A stretch of 64,000 nucleotides of DNA, from contig NC_036461.1 of assembly GCF_002775205.1 (NCBI RefSeq), positions 19,998,015 to 20,062,014 on the forward strand, read 5' to 3'. Below are positions 1 through 25,904 of this stretch, one piece after another. This DNA is from Xiphophorus maculatus (lineage: Eukaryota > Chordata > Actinopteri > Cyprinodontiformes > Poeciliidae). The position numbers and the translations under genes were made by a program. The notes beneath the pieces are model-generated. The model was not told the origin of the DNA. It made no database searches and saw nothing but the letters and a program-made list of their open reading frames with translations. Within the stretch, counting starts at the first letter, position 1; the number at the start of each line of letters is the position of its first letter.

Positions 1-84
1 AATCTATCTGGATGTAAGTTTGGTGGTACATTTTAATGGGACAAACCACAATAAAATACTAGCAATTCCTCTTTTGGGAGAACA

Positions 85-262
85 TGGTAAATGGCCTGCA
101 TTTGTATAGCACTATCAAGTCAGAGGACTCCAAAGCACTGGCACAAACCCCTACATTCACCACACACACACACACTCACACACACTGATGTTGATAGGCT
201 GTGTTGCAGCCACAGTTTACACTCAGTTGGCACCACTGGGCCTTCTGACCACCACCAGCTGG
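85..262 (+). repeat. fish interspersed repeat (TATAGCACT / CACACA type)
   Basis: It begins GTAAATGGCCTGCATTTGTA, a common start of a fish repeat, followed by CCAAAGCACTGGCAC, a CACACA run and CTTCTGACCACCACCAGC near the end. It is a non-coding retroelement-type tail recognised from general familiarity. The rest of 1-1225 is AT-rich intron without other features that I can support. Confidence 0.55.
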
Positions 263-1225
263 ATAAGGTAACGTTGTAATGAAGTAAAATAATTATTATT
301 GAATTTATTTACTTACCAATAATGTCTGTAATGTTCCATATTCTTACCTTTTTTTTAAAGACAACTTATATTTCTGTCCAAATCATAGAATCTTCAGGTG
401 AATCTTTATTTGCTGCTCCAACAAGGGTTAAAAGCTACCTCAATGTTTTGGATGGACATTATGTCAACTAGATCTTTACTCAACATATTGTTGTTACAGT
501 CTTTTGTTTTAGCAGCAGTGGACAGTTTACTTCAGGACTTGGCTACAGTGAGGATGCTTATTCTCTTGATTTGGCACTTACCAAACTTTACTGTGGTTTC
601 TGTTAATTCTGCCCTAAAAAACACAAACAGGAAAAGTTTTCTTTCCCAGTTACAAAAATAACACTTGTTGAAACTCATAGGACTTAATGAGTTGTGATTC
701 AAATTGATGAAGTTTACAAACTAATACAGTTTTGCTAACTGTTCACATGAAAATAGGCAATTGTGGTTATTTAAAAATTGTCAGCGTATCTTACTGTTTA
801 TGCAATATACAGTGGACAAGCAATAAACTTTAGGAGTGGAGTTTCATGTGGGACCACAATGCCACTTGTAAAAAAAAAATCCCATAATTAGGATGCTGAA
901 CTGTTCCAGCAGCCTTTAGGTCATTTAGACTGGAGGTTTTAGTGTTGTCCTTCAGCTGTTTGTGATGACGGTGCAGATTTCTGCAAAGAGCTACAACCTT
1001 CTCTATTAGCTTGTACTCAAAGAAGTTTAACTGTTGATTAGAAAATCATTGTAAGACTCATTCCTGTTTTAACTGGTAGCATCGTCACATTTTTAGCCCT
1101 AGTCAACAAGAAAATCAATAAGATAGACAATTAAAAGTCAAACTACTAAAACAATCACAAATTTTTAAATTAACCAGTGAATAAAATAAACTTAAACCTT
1201 TCCCCTTTGTGTGTGTGTTTGACAG

Positions 1226-17272
<16,047 letters not shown>

Positions 17273-17620
17273 AGAGCTCACAACTTGCCAAACAAGCCAC
17301 CAAAGAGAGAGACTGTGATGGAAGAAGGTCCTAATGTGGAGAAACCACAACAGAACAACATCAGACAATGAAATAACTTTTAATGTTAGAGTTTGAACAT
17401 TTCAGCTCAAAGACTCCTGAAAGGAAAAATCTGGTTTCAACTGTAAACTGAGAGCTTTGTTGTAAAAACCAAAAAGTTCTCCTTAACTTCTCTAACCTAC
17501 TTCTTGCCTTAACTATTTTGGATTTCTGTCTTCTGTTTGTGATGTATTACAACTTCAGTTTATTTCCACTTTATCACCTGCAGTATGTTGATGTGAAAAA
17601 CTGGGATTTTTTTCTGACAA

Positions 17621-17626
17621 ATTAAA
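17621..17626 (+). terminator. ehd4: likely ehd4 poly(A) signal ATTAAA
   Basis: ATTAAA occurs about 350 bp after the ehd4 stop codon, followed within 20-40 bp by a GT-rich stretch (TTGTAAGGAGTTGT). This suits a cleavage site near 17640. No stronger AATAAA lies between the stop and this point. Confidence 0.5.
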
Positions 17627-18599
17627 GAACTGTTTTAATATTGTAAGGAGTTGTACACAACATGTTTTTATTCAAACTTATACCTCCTGGTGTTTACTTT
17701 GAGTGCTTTATCAATATTTTTTGGATATTTCTTTTTGTTTCTTAATTGCATTTTAGAAATATACCAAAGATGAAGTAGACTGATACTAAAATAGTTTTAA
17801 TTTTTTACATTTTCTACCAAAATACAAATTACAAGCATGGTGATACTTAAAAGAAACTTTCTTGTAGAAAACCCCAAATCAATACCTGGATGGACCAGAT
17901 TTTTGTATATTTCAGTTTTTTATATATATTAATATGTCATGGGACTTTTTTTTGTCAATAAGATTTTATTTATAAAGAATCTTTGTCATCTCTACTGAGA
18001 TGGCAGTCACAGCAGAGGTATGACTCTGTTACACTCTGTTAGTCTGTAAAAAAAGAAAAAGAAACTTGGAATTATTGTTGTTCTCCAATATAAAACAATA
18101 ACATCTAACAATTATTTTTCAAATATTTGTAGAAAGTGTCCAGGGTAATTTTTGTTCTACCACATTAGTGGGATGCCATTTTTTGTTCCCAATTTCCATT
18201 TGATTTCTCTGAATAAGCAGAAATCCTCTGGCAAAATACCATCTTTTTTTTAGAGTGTGAACCCTGTCACTTCCCAATGCAATGAAGTAGAAACACCGTC
18301 AACCACAGGATTTATGTGGAAGTCGAGCTTAGGTTCCATCCCTTTGCCTTGACCACATGTGAAACAAGTGATAATAATAATAGAACAGAATCTTTACTGA
18401 TATAAAATTGTCTGAGGCTGTAAAATCATCTACAGCTAACTCAAAGTGTTTTAATAATCGTCGGACGAAAAGTTCAGAAGATGAAGAGAATGAAGCCAGA
18501 CGTCTGGATCTACATCGTGGGTTTTTCTGATTGATTCTAATGCATCAAAATAAGCTTCGGATGAGATGGAATGTTCCACATCTACATGGTTATCACACC

Positions 18600-18880
18600 A
18601 CCAACCCACCCTGTGTGTACTGTCACAGAGTCATGGTCATGGAAGATGGTATTTGTTTAGTCATGTGACAGTGATAGGGATGCAGCAAAGGATTATGGGG
18701 CGTTAAACTGATGAAGTCACCAGTATGGTTGTTGCTTTTTAAAAGGTTGTGAAATATATACTTTTATATACTTATATAACTGATACTTACCAATATATTG
18801 TTAAATATCAGTTATTAGCCATAGCAGCAATATTAATATTGGATAAGGTTATCAGGCCAAATTATCAGTCCTCTAGGCAC
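18600..18880 (+). repeat. diverged MITE-like repeat (GTCATGTGACAG/GATGCAGC family), copy 1
   Basis: TTTAGTCATGTGACAGTGAT, GATGCAGCAAAGGATTATGG and ATTATCAGTCC match the repeats at 22130-22490 and 34130-34800. The shared features near the other end are CACAATATATCAG and ATCGGTATCGG. It is a fish non-autonomous element of unassigned superfamily. Confidence 0.6.
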
Positions 18881-19057
18881 TAATGCCACAGCAGCTAAGT
18901 TTCACACCGGATTCCCTTACTGACTCTACGGTAGGGGGAAAGGCTCAAACCAAGTCTGCAGCCAACTGCCTCTACCAACCAATGTGACTGCTGAAAGTGT
19001 CATTCAGGGAATTCATTCTTCCTTCACCCTTAAACATCTTGCCATGTCTGCATAATA

Positions 19058-19107
19058 TACAAACAAACAAACAATTTGTAAACAAATTTGTTTGTTTGTT
19101 TGTTTAC
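19058..19107. repeat. (CAAA)n/(TTTG)n palindrome
   Basis: A run of AAACAAACAAACAA is followed after a short spacer by its reverse complement TTGTTTGTTTGTTT. This makes a long imperfect hairpin upstream of slc3a2 and is probably a low-complexity inverted duplication. Confidence 0.8.
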
Positions 19108-19587
19108 ATTAAATTTACAGTAAACAAGTTAGGTTTGTTAGCTTACAGGGGTTAGGGTTAGCAGTGGCAGCAGCAAACAGCAGGAAACAAATCCAACATT
19201 TTTTTTTTACAACTGTAAAAAATTGTATATAGTTTTTTGATGTGTAATAGCCTTTCTTTTTCTTTTCAATGTTATTTGGCATATATAGATATATAGGTGG
19301 TATTCTTAGGGGTCCCCCAGCAGCCACTTAACTCGCATATGCTTTGGGCCGCCTCTGCTAGAAGGAAATCTATCTTTTCAGATCGTCAGCTATTGAGTGG
19401 AGCTGAGTGTTTCCTACTGCACTTGAAGGCAGCAGATAGAGCAAGCCTGGCAGACGCTGACTGATTTTTACAAGCTCACCAGCAGACATACCGTTAACAG
19501 CAAACCTTATTCTTAAAAATAAAAAATAAATTCAATTAAATTTTTTTAAAAAGCTCGGGGACAGACTGACAGTGAGGTGGAGTCGGG

Positions 19588-19946
19588 ATGAACACGGAGG
19601 AGACTAATGTGGAGATGAAGGATGCTCAGAGCATCAGCGCGGAGCAGAAGGGCGGCCCGGACGCGGAGCAGAAGGGCGGCCCGGACGCGGCCCCGGACGC
19701 GGCACGGGTCGTTGTGGATGCTGACGCTACCGAGGCTGATGTGAGCGAGGCCGACCTGGACCAGGAGGAGCAGGAGAAGCAGCCGATGACCGCCGATGGA
19801 GACCGGCCCCCGGAGACTCCTCCTGAGGGCAGGGAGGAGGTGGACGCGGAGAAAAATGGCTCCGTGAAACTGAAGATCCTGGATGAGGAGGAGACGTTCA
19901 CCGGCCTGAACAAGGAGGAGCTGCTGCGGGTGGCGGGGACTCCTGG
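19588..19946 (+). CDS. slc3a2: slc3a2 exon 1: cytosolic N-terminal tail with duplicated octapeptide
   Basis: The start is MNTEETNVEMKDAQS, the only ATG giving the expected tail. The tail is acidic and contains EQKGGPDA twice in tandem (19639-19686) followed by APDAA. It ends LNKEELLRVAGTPG, matching the conserved LLKVAGSPG before the membrane segment. The exon is much more GC-rich than its surroundings. The last Gly codon is split gg|t. Confidence 0.93.
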
Positions 19947-22900
19947 GTGAGGAGACGCTGTTCACACAGACGCACTGTCCTGTTTGTAGGAGCAGGGGAG
20001 CCGCTTTCGAATGGGGTTAGATGCTGGTAATTATCCTTTGACAACTTGTGGAATATAAAATGGATTTATTTTTTAATGTGAGATATCACTTAAACTAGAG
20101 ATCTATTATTCAGAAAATATCCTGCAGTATTGATCTATTTCTAGGTTGCTGTGCAGGACCACACTGTGTTTTGTAATGTTGCAGCTTCAGTTTTTATGCT
20201 GATCATTTTCAAAGATTCAGTCCAGCTAAAAACGAGGTTACAGCCACAAATATCACATGACCTCAAGAACAAAAGACACAGTATAATTTTTTGATTATTT
20301 ATTATTTAATTGATTAACTACAGGAAATCTGTTGTAATTATTAAAAAGCTACTATTTTATTCCTGTTTTAATGTTTTAGTATAAAGGAAAACATTTTTAA
20401 AAAGAAGATGGCTATGTTTTTGTATATGATATGTTGATATTTTCACCCAGGCTAACAAGAAAAATAGATCTAAATAAAAACGACTGGTACTTTTAGTGTC
20501 ATTCTGTTGTGAACATGAAATGAAATTATTCCATGAAAAAACCTGCATTTGTTATATCTGGTTGTATTTTAAAACATTTTTAAAATCATTTTTAGTCAAA
20601 TTCTTTTAAGAGTCCTTTTGGAAGGTCCGAAGACCCACTTGTGCCTCCGGAGCCACATGTTGCAGACCTCTGTGCTATAGGGGCAGATTAATGCATTCAT
20701 AGAGCTTGGTTAGCTTAGCAGCAAAACAGTTTTGTTCAAAATGATCAGCTATAATCACCTCAGGGTAATAATCACATCATCAACGCAGCTGAAGCTAGTA
20801 AATTTATTAGTACAAGAAGATGTGAACAAAGCTGCTGAAATAAGCATCATTTTATTAAAGTGACGTTTAATAAGATGACGGTGCAATAGAATGGTGTTAT
20901 TGGAGCATCATGTCACCAAACATCAGGCATCAAGCAGTGTGAGATGAGCTGGTAGCGTCTTACTTCTGTAGACTCAATAGTGATCATTTAAACTGGAAGA
21001 TTTTGGAGGTTTCTGGTCGTTAAGGGTGCTCTGAATACGTTTCGTTCTTTCCCTAGTTGGGTAAGAACCCGCTGGGCGCTCCTGCTGGTGTTCTGGCTCG
21101 GCTGGTTGGGGATGTTGGTGGGAGCTGTCCTCATCCTGCTGCAGGCTCCTCGCTGCAGAGAGCTGCCAGCCACCAGCTGGTGGAACAAAGGCCCACTGTA
21201 CCAGATCGGAAACATCCACGCCTTCACCGACACACACAACCTGAAGGGTGAGCTGCTCTCCGTCCGTCCACCCATCTGCACACACACACACACACACACA
21301 CCCACGCGCACACGCCTACCTCCACACACACATACACACACACACGCTGTGTTGCAGAGCTGATGAAAGTGAAAGGCACAGTGCTAAACAGAACGTGTTA
21401 GTGACATCTGGACAGAGTAATTATCTGCTACAAATGTAAAGGTGTGTTGAACTACAGCAAATCATCAGAAGTTTTGTAGATCTTAGAAAAAAAGTGAGTA
21501 GATTTCTGCCAAAAAAAACCCCAGAAATTTTTAGATTGAACTCAGAAATTTTCTAGAATAAAAATCTGGGAAATTTCTGAGTTCATAAAGTCAAAATGTT
21601 TTTGACTCCTAAAGCTCAGAAAATTCCCCGTCAATTCTAGAAAATTTCTGAGATTAATCTAAAATTTAATGAATTTTTTTTTGCCAGGAATGTCCTCCTT
21701 TGATTTTATATCTACAATGGCCCTAATACGCCATCATGTGATGTAAATCAGATGAATAATTTCATAGGTTTTTTTTCCCTGCTCCATGTGAGAGCTACCA
21801 AAACATTCTGCTTGCTCCTGTTTCTCAGTTTTGTTGATAGTTGATCTTTAAAAGGATGAACAATTAAAGAATCCTCCCTGACTTTCCATCCTGGAAGGTG
21901 TGGAGCAGAAGATGACCAGTTTGTCCCAGCTGAAGGTGAAAGGTTTGGTGGTCGGACCGATTCACGTTGCTCCACCTGATGAAGCCATGAGCTTGAGGTT
22001 TGAGGAAGTTTCGCCTGAAGCTGGAAACCTGGAGCAGTTTAAAGGTGTCATCCAGGCGGCTCGCCGAAAAGGTGAGCAAACACTGGAAAATGCTTTTTCA
22101 GAGCCATACTTCGACTACGAAGCCCAGGAATGCACAATATATCAGATTATATTATGCATCGTAACATATCGGTATCGGGCCAGTAAGTTAAACTGGGCTG
22201 ATAAGGACTGATATTTATGTTCATGTTCATCTTGTTGCCATTTGTGTTTCAGGAGGGGAGCAGGTCGGTCAGGTGGTATCTGTTCAGTCATGTGATAGTG
22301 ATGCAGCAAAGGATTGTGGGATGCTTAACTGAAGGAGAGAAGCAGAGTGGGCGGTGGTCACTTTTACATGATATCAGAAGTGTAGCGAAACATATATAAT
22401 TGATATATCTGTAAACACTGGTTAACAGCCATAAAGCAGAATTAATACTGGATATTGATATTGGTCCAAATCGGTGCATCCTTAATAAAGACATTCACAA
22501 GGTCCAGCTTTTCTTTGGCTCATCTGTTTATTATGTACTCAAAATCTCAAATGTAGACTTTAAACATTCACAAAGAAATGTTGTATTTAGCTAAGCAAAA
22601 ATACTTGGTAAACCCTGAGAAAGTATCACTAAATAAATCTTCAAAGAATTCTTGCTGGGCGTGCCGTGGTGGCGTAGTGGTTAGCGTGACCCGTATTTGG
22701 AGGCCTTGAGTCCTCGACGCGCCGTCGTGGGTTCGACTCCCGGACCTGAGGACATTTGCCGCATGTCTTCCTCCCTCTCCTTCCCTGTCAGCCTACTGTC
22801 ATATAAGGGACACTAGAGCCCACAAAAGACCCCCTGGAGGGGTAAAAAAAAAAAAAGAATTCTTGCTCTCATTATTGCGGCATTTAGCCCATTAAAACTC

Positions 22901-25900
22901 CTCTCAGTAACACTAACTGATCTAAAACAGAAAATGTTTGGCCTGATTTAATGTCAGACTGGGAGGAAGAAATGATGTGACTTTTATTCACAATATGTAA
23001 ATATCTTCTTTCTTTTTCTTTCCTCTTTCATAGGTATTTCTGTGGTTTTGGATTTGACTCCAAACTACCAGGGTTCATCTGGACCCTGGTTCTCCAGAAG
23101 CAGCGTAAGAAACGTAGCAGAGAGACTGAAGGTAATAATGACCGACTTCTTCTGAGCTGGAAACCGACATGAGCTAAATGTACGGGAAGTCATCAACATG
23201 AGGCAGAAGTGAGCTAAGACAATCCACCAAAATAATGATGTGCCACAGCTGCTTGTAAATATAGAAACACATTATACATATGAAATGGACTTAAACTTTT
23301 TACTGGTCCCTGTAAGAAATGACAAGTTTTAAGTTTTACTTAGCTTGAACTTTGTCATATTTAGTCAAGGTACAGCCAGAAGTTACAGTATATTTTATAA
23401 TCGCAATGTTTAAAAAGGGAAATTTGTGGTAAAATCACTCTGTGACAGAAGTCAAGAGATATGAATAATATATGTATTTTTTTATAGGTCTCTAAATATG
23501 GGCTGCAGGATCAAAATGAAAGTTAAATTGTACATTTAAGTCACTCAGTGTCACCTACAGATTTTTTTAGGTTCAGCATAGAGAATTGTGAAGAGAAACT
23601 TGAAGTGTTTAATAAGATGAACAATTAGTGACACGTGTCCCTGTGGTTCCAGTCTGCCCTGGTGTTCTGGCTGAACGAAGGAGTGGACGGAGTCCAGCTG
23701 TCTGGAGTGGAGCAGCTGGCCAGCACGGTCCCAGCTCTCTGGGACGACATCCGGGCCATCGTCCAGAACGGGACAGACCAGGATCTGAGAGGCGGGTCAG
23801 AAAGGTGCGGGGTTCATCTGTAACCTCTGACCTCTGATAGCAACAGGCTTTTTCTTTTTGTTCCAAAACCCAAACACCTTCTTCACATGATGGTTCCTGC
23901 TTCCCAGATCGCATGTTAAAGAGAGGATCAAAAATGTCACACATTAAGCTCTGCTTTTATTATCAGTAAATGTACATTTTAACACATTTTGATTCAATTA
24001 TTTCAATAGGAAAAAATCCAACAAGAACAGGAATGACTTTGTCTTTAAAGAATACTCTGTCCCCTTTCTGCTGCCCCTTCTAACTTTGCTTTTTCAAACT
24101 GAAATATTTTATAAGGCAACAAATTAAAACTCCTTAAAGCTTTAGAGAATGATGGATGTGTCTTTTCCTTGTTCTTGTCTTTGTCTTGTTCTTGTCTTTG
24201 TCTTGATGAACTTTTTTTTATTATCTTAGCTTATCTAAATGTTTCTAAAAATGAACATTTTTAAAAACTGGCTTAATGTCTGGGTTTTGAAAATACCTCT
24301 GGTAGCAGAAATGAGCAGCTTCCTGTGAGTTGTGGATTTAATCCGTGTCTGCGTTTTTCAGACTCCTGCTCGGCGTCACAGAAAGCTCCTCTGCTGACGG
24401 TGTGTCTGCTCTTCTGTCCTCCACTGGAGTGGACCTCCTCATATCCAAAGTTCTGACCACAGGCGGCCCGGAGCCCGCCCGCTACGCCCGCACCATCCAG
24501 AGGCTCTACTCCAACCACACGCAGACCAAGCTGGCCTGGAATCTTGGGGGGCGAGACGACGGTCACCTGGCCTCATTAGTTCCCCCAGCTCATGTCAAAC
24601 TGTACCAGCTGCTGCTGCTGACGCTGCCTGGGACGCCTGTCTTCAGCTACGGAGACGAGATCGGCCTGATGGACGGGGTGAGAGCCGCTCAGCTGACAAA
24701 CAGACCTGCTCTGAGATCTTGCTCAACAGGAAATAAATCCTGAAGTTCTTTTAGTAAAATTTGCGTCTCTGATTCATTTCTGACTAGTTTTGAATTAGAC
24801 ACTGTTCAACTGTTTGTTTTTTTCTAATATTTTCATGTTTGCATTAGGAAACCAAGTTTCCCATGATGCTTTGGGACTATGAAGAGGAACTGAATGGAAC
24901 TCTGCAGGTAATCTGTCAGCAGGTTCTAATGCTCACATGCGTCACAGTGTTTATATAACTATGTAGTTTTACTTTTATCCCTTTAGGGTGACTTTAGCGT
25001 CTGTCTAGGAACTGCAGGTGAAAAACTCTGGGACATACTGTACCTGTAATAAAACTAAAAAATACACACACATCAGTGTAGTCACTCAAATCATCTGGGA
25101 ATTTGTTGCTGATAAATTTCATGCATCTTTTGTAGTTTTAAACTTAACTTACCGAAGGCTTGTTTGTGATTAAGGAAGATTGCGGCACAATTTTTCATAG
25201 ATTATAGGGAATATCCAGCAAACACATCCAGGGGTGTCACTAGCTTTTGAGGACAAGGGGGCCATAGCCCCCCAAAAAAGGCACAGGATTTGAGAAAACA
25301 TGACAGGCGAGTACACTTCTCAAACAGCAGTAAATGCAGAAAAATTGCTTTTACACTTTAAAAATATTCTATTCATATTCTGGACACAGTAAATTGAATT
25401 TGCTGATAGTTTTTCTTTATTTTTGTAGAAAAAAAAATCAACAAAACCCCTTAAATTATTTAGGGGGCCTTGTGAATATTTTAGGCCCCTAAAATGGCCC
25501 TCTGGTTACGATCTAAATCCTGACGTCTCCTCTCTGTGTTTCTCTGTCTCCAGGAGGATCAGACTGACAGGCTGTCCCTCCGCAACTTCTTCCGCTCTGT
25601 GAGCGAGCTGCGGGCCAAACAGCGCTCCCTCCTTCACGGGGACTTCCTCCTCCTCTCCAACTCCTCCTTGTCTCTGGCGTACCTGCGGGTCTGGGATCAG
25701 AACGATCGCTACCTGGCTGCCTTCAACTGGGGGCCGGAGGAGGAGGCGGTGCTGCAGATGAGCGAAGCGGCGTTGCCTCGGCATGCTGCGGTCGCCCTCA
25801 GCACCAACAGCAGCGCCCTCCCTGAAGGCAGCAGCGTGGACCTGATGGAGCTGCGGCTCGGCCCGGGGCAGGCCGCACTCATCAAGCTTCCTCACGCCGG

Positions 25901-25904
25901 ATAG
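19588..25904 (+). CDS. slc3a2: 4F2 cell-surface antigen heavy chain (CD98hc), complete
   Basis: This type II membrane glycoprotein pairs by a disulfide with SLC7 light chains (LAT1, LAT2, xCT and others), takes them to the plasma membrane, and modulates integrin signalling. Eight coding exons: 19588-19946, 21057-21247, 21898-22071, 23034-23131, 23653-23804, 24362-24677, 24848-24907 and 25554-25904. All are GT-AG and in phase, giving 566 residues. Cytosolic tail 1-125, membrane helix about 126-148, then Cys153 in APRCRELP, matching the cysteine that bonds to the light chain. The ectodomain is an alpha-amylase-like barrel (VVLDLTPNY, GTPVFSYGDEIGL, LLHGDFLLLS) without the catalytic acids of true glucosidases, as is normal for the family. 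Teleosts carry two slc3a2 copies, and I cannot tell a from b. Confidence 0.95.
19947..21056 (+). other. slc3a2: slc3a2 intron 1
   Basis: AT-rich intron. A hAT-like terminus lies at about 20626-20683 on the - strand, reading AGAGGTCTGCAACATGTGGC inward. I find no obvious ATF4-type element, although mammalian SLC3A2 has stress-response elements in its first intron. Confidence 0.65.
20626..20683 (-). mobile_element. hAT-like terminus (AGAGGTCTGCAACATGTGGC)
   Basis: On the - strand the segment reads CAACATGTGGCTCCGGAGGC, then AAGTGGGTCTTCGGACC. This is the known start of a widespread fish hAT family. The opposite end was not located. Confidence 0.5.
21057..21247 (+). CDS. slc3a2: slc3a2 exon 2: transmembrane helix and light-chain cysteine
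   Basis: It reads WVRTRWALLLVFWLGWLG followed by MLVGAVLILLQAPRCRELP. Flanking arginines on the N-terminal side and the hydrophobic core fit a type II signal anchor. The cysteine of APRCREL is the known disulfide site to SLC7 partners. It ends at AAG G|GTGAGC, about 30 bp upstream of a CA repeat. Confidence 0.95.
21279..21345. repeat. (CA)n microsatellite in slc3a2 intron 2
   Basis: An interrupted CA repeat begins about 31 bp after the intron donor (21248), with ACGCGCACACGCC interruptions. The rest of the intron (21346-21897) contains palindromic CAGAAATTT-type runs and no gene. Confidence 0.95.
21898..24677 (+). CDS. slc3a2: slc3a2 exons 3-6: amylase-like barrel core
   Basis: Exon 3 (21898-22071): VEQKMTSLSQLKVKGLVVGP to QAARRK. 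Exon 4 (23034-23131): GISVVLDLTPNYQGSSGPW to AERLK. Exon 5 (23653-23804): SALVFWLNEGVDGVQLSGVE to GSER. Exon 6 (24362-24677): LLLGVTESSSADGVSALLS to YSYGDEIGL-type end (FSYGDEIGLMDG). N-glycosylation sequons include NGT in exon 5 and NHT in exon 6, consistent with a glycosylated ectodomain. A SINE sits in the intron between exons 3 and 4. Confidence 0.93.
22130..22490 (+). repeat. MITE-like repeat (GTCATGTGACAG/GATGCAGC family), copy 2
   Basis: It runs from GGAATGCACAATATATCAG through TATCGGTATCGGGCC, CATGTGATAGTGATGCAGCA and GATTGTGGGATGCTTAAC to a terminal TCGGTGCATCC, which mirrors GGAATGCAC at the start. This is the best-preserved copy of the family in the window and lies in slc3a2 intron 3. 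Confidence 0.65.
22657..22853 (+). mobile_element. tRNA-derived SINE with 14-bp target-site duplication
   Basis: Same family as 3685-3886. It starts GGGCGTGCCGTGGTGGCGTA, with an A box (TGGCGTAGTGGTTAGCG) and B box (GGGTTCGACTCC), and ends CCCCCTGGAGGGGTAAAAAA. The 14-bp AAAGAATTCTTGCT occurs at 22643-22656 and 22854-22867. It lies in sense orientation in slc3a2 intron 3. The tRNA-like head is not a tRNA gene. Confidence 0.93.
23132..24361 (+). other. slc3a2: slc3a2 introns 4 and 5 (23132-23652, 23805-24361)
   Basis: Apart from exon 5 at 23653-23804 these are AT-rich introns. The second contains a short CTTGTTCTTGTCTTTGTCTT direct repeat near 24170-24205. No other feature is supported. Confidence 0.75.
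24848..25904 (+). CDS. slc3a2: slc3a2 exons 7-8: end of barrel and C-terminal beta domain
   Basis: Exon 7 (24848-24907, 60 bp): ETKFPMMLWDYEEELNGTLQ. Exon 8 (25554-25904): EDQTDRLSLRNFFRSVSELR to ALIKLPHAG and stop TAG (25902-25904). RSLLHGDF and WDQNDRYLAAFNWG match the conserved C-terminal domain. The linker between the two is shorter than in the human protein. Exon 8 is markedly GC-rich. Confidence 0.93.
25215..25510 (+). repeat. possible DNA-transposon remnant in slc3a2 intron 7
   Basis: GGGGTGTCACTAGCTTTTGA near the start and GGCCCCTAAAATGGCCC near the end resemble hAT-type repeat termini common in fish. Internal sequence is uninformative. The rest of the intron (24908-25214) shows nothing. 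Confidence 0.4.

Larger units (their letters stand above)
17273..19587. other. intergenic region between ehd4 and slc3a2
   Basis: The ehd4 3' UTR occupies about 17273-17645. The rest is AT-rich, with a diverged repeat at 18600-18880 and a TTTG/CAAA inverted repeat at 19060-19105. The slc3a2 promoter and 5' UTR should lie in the last few hundred bases, but I see no clear TATA box, nor an ATF4-type amino-acid response element (TGATGCAAT), within 19400-19587. Confidence 0.7.

Noticed and set aside
19143..19160. Telomere-like GGGTTAGGGTTAG
   Set aside because: Only two units; too short to call an interstitial telomeric repeat.
19546..19965. Open frames of 95-139 codons on the - strand of slc3a2 exon 1
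   Set aside because: These are antisense shadows of a GC-rich exon and lack recognisable features.
22657..22740. tRNA gene (A and B boxes present), also at 3800-3886 on the - strand
   Set aside because: It is the tRNA-like head of a SINE with target-site duplications; the cloverleaf is degenerate.
24987..25017. Possible extra 31-bp slc3a2 exon (after CTTTAG, before GTGAAA)
   Set aside because: It stays open but is not a multiple of three, so it would break the frame into exon 8; direct joining of exons 7 and 8 matches the family.
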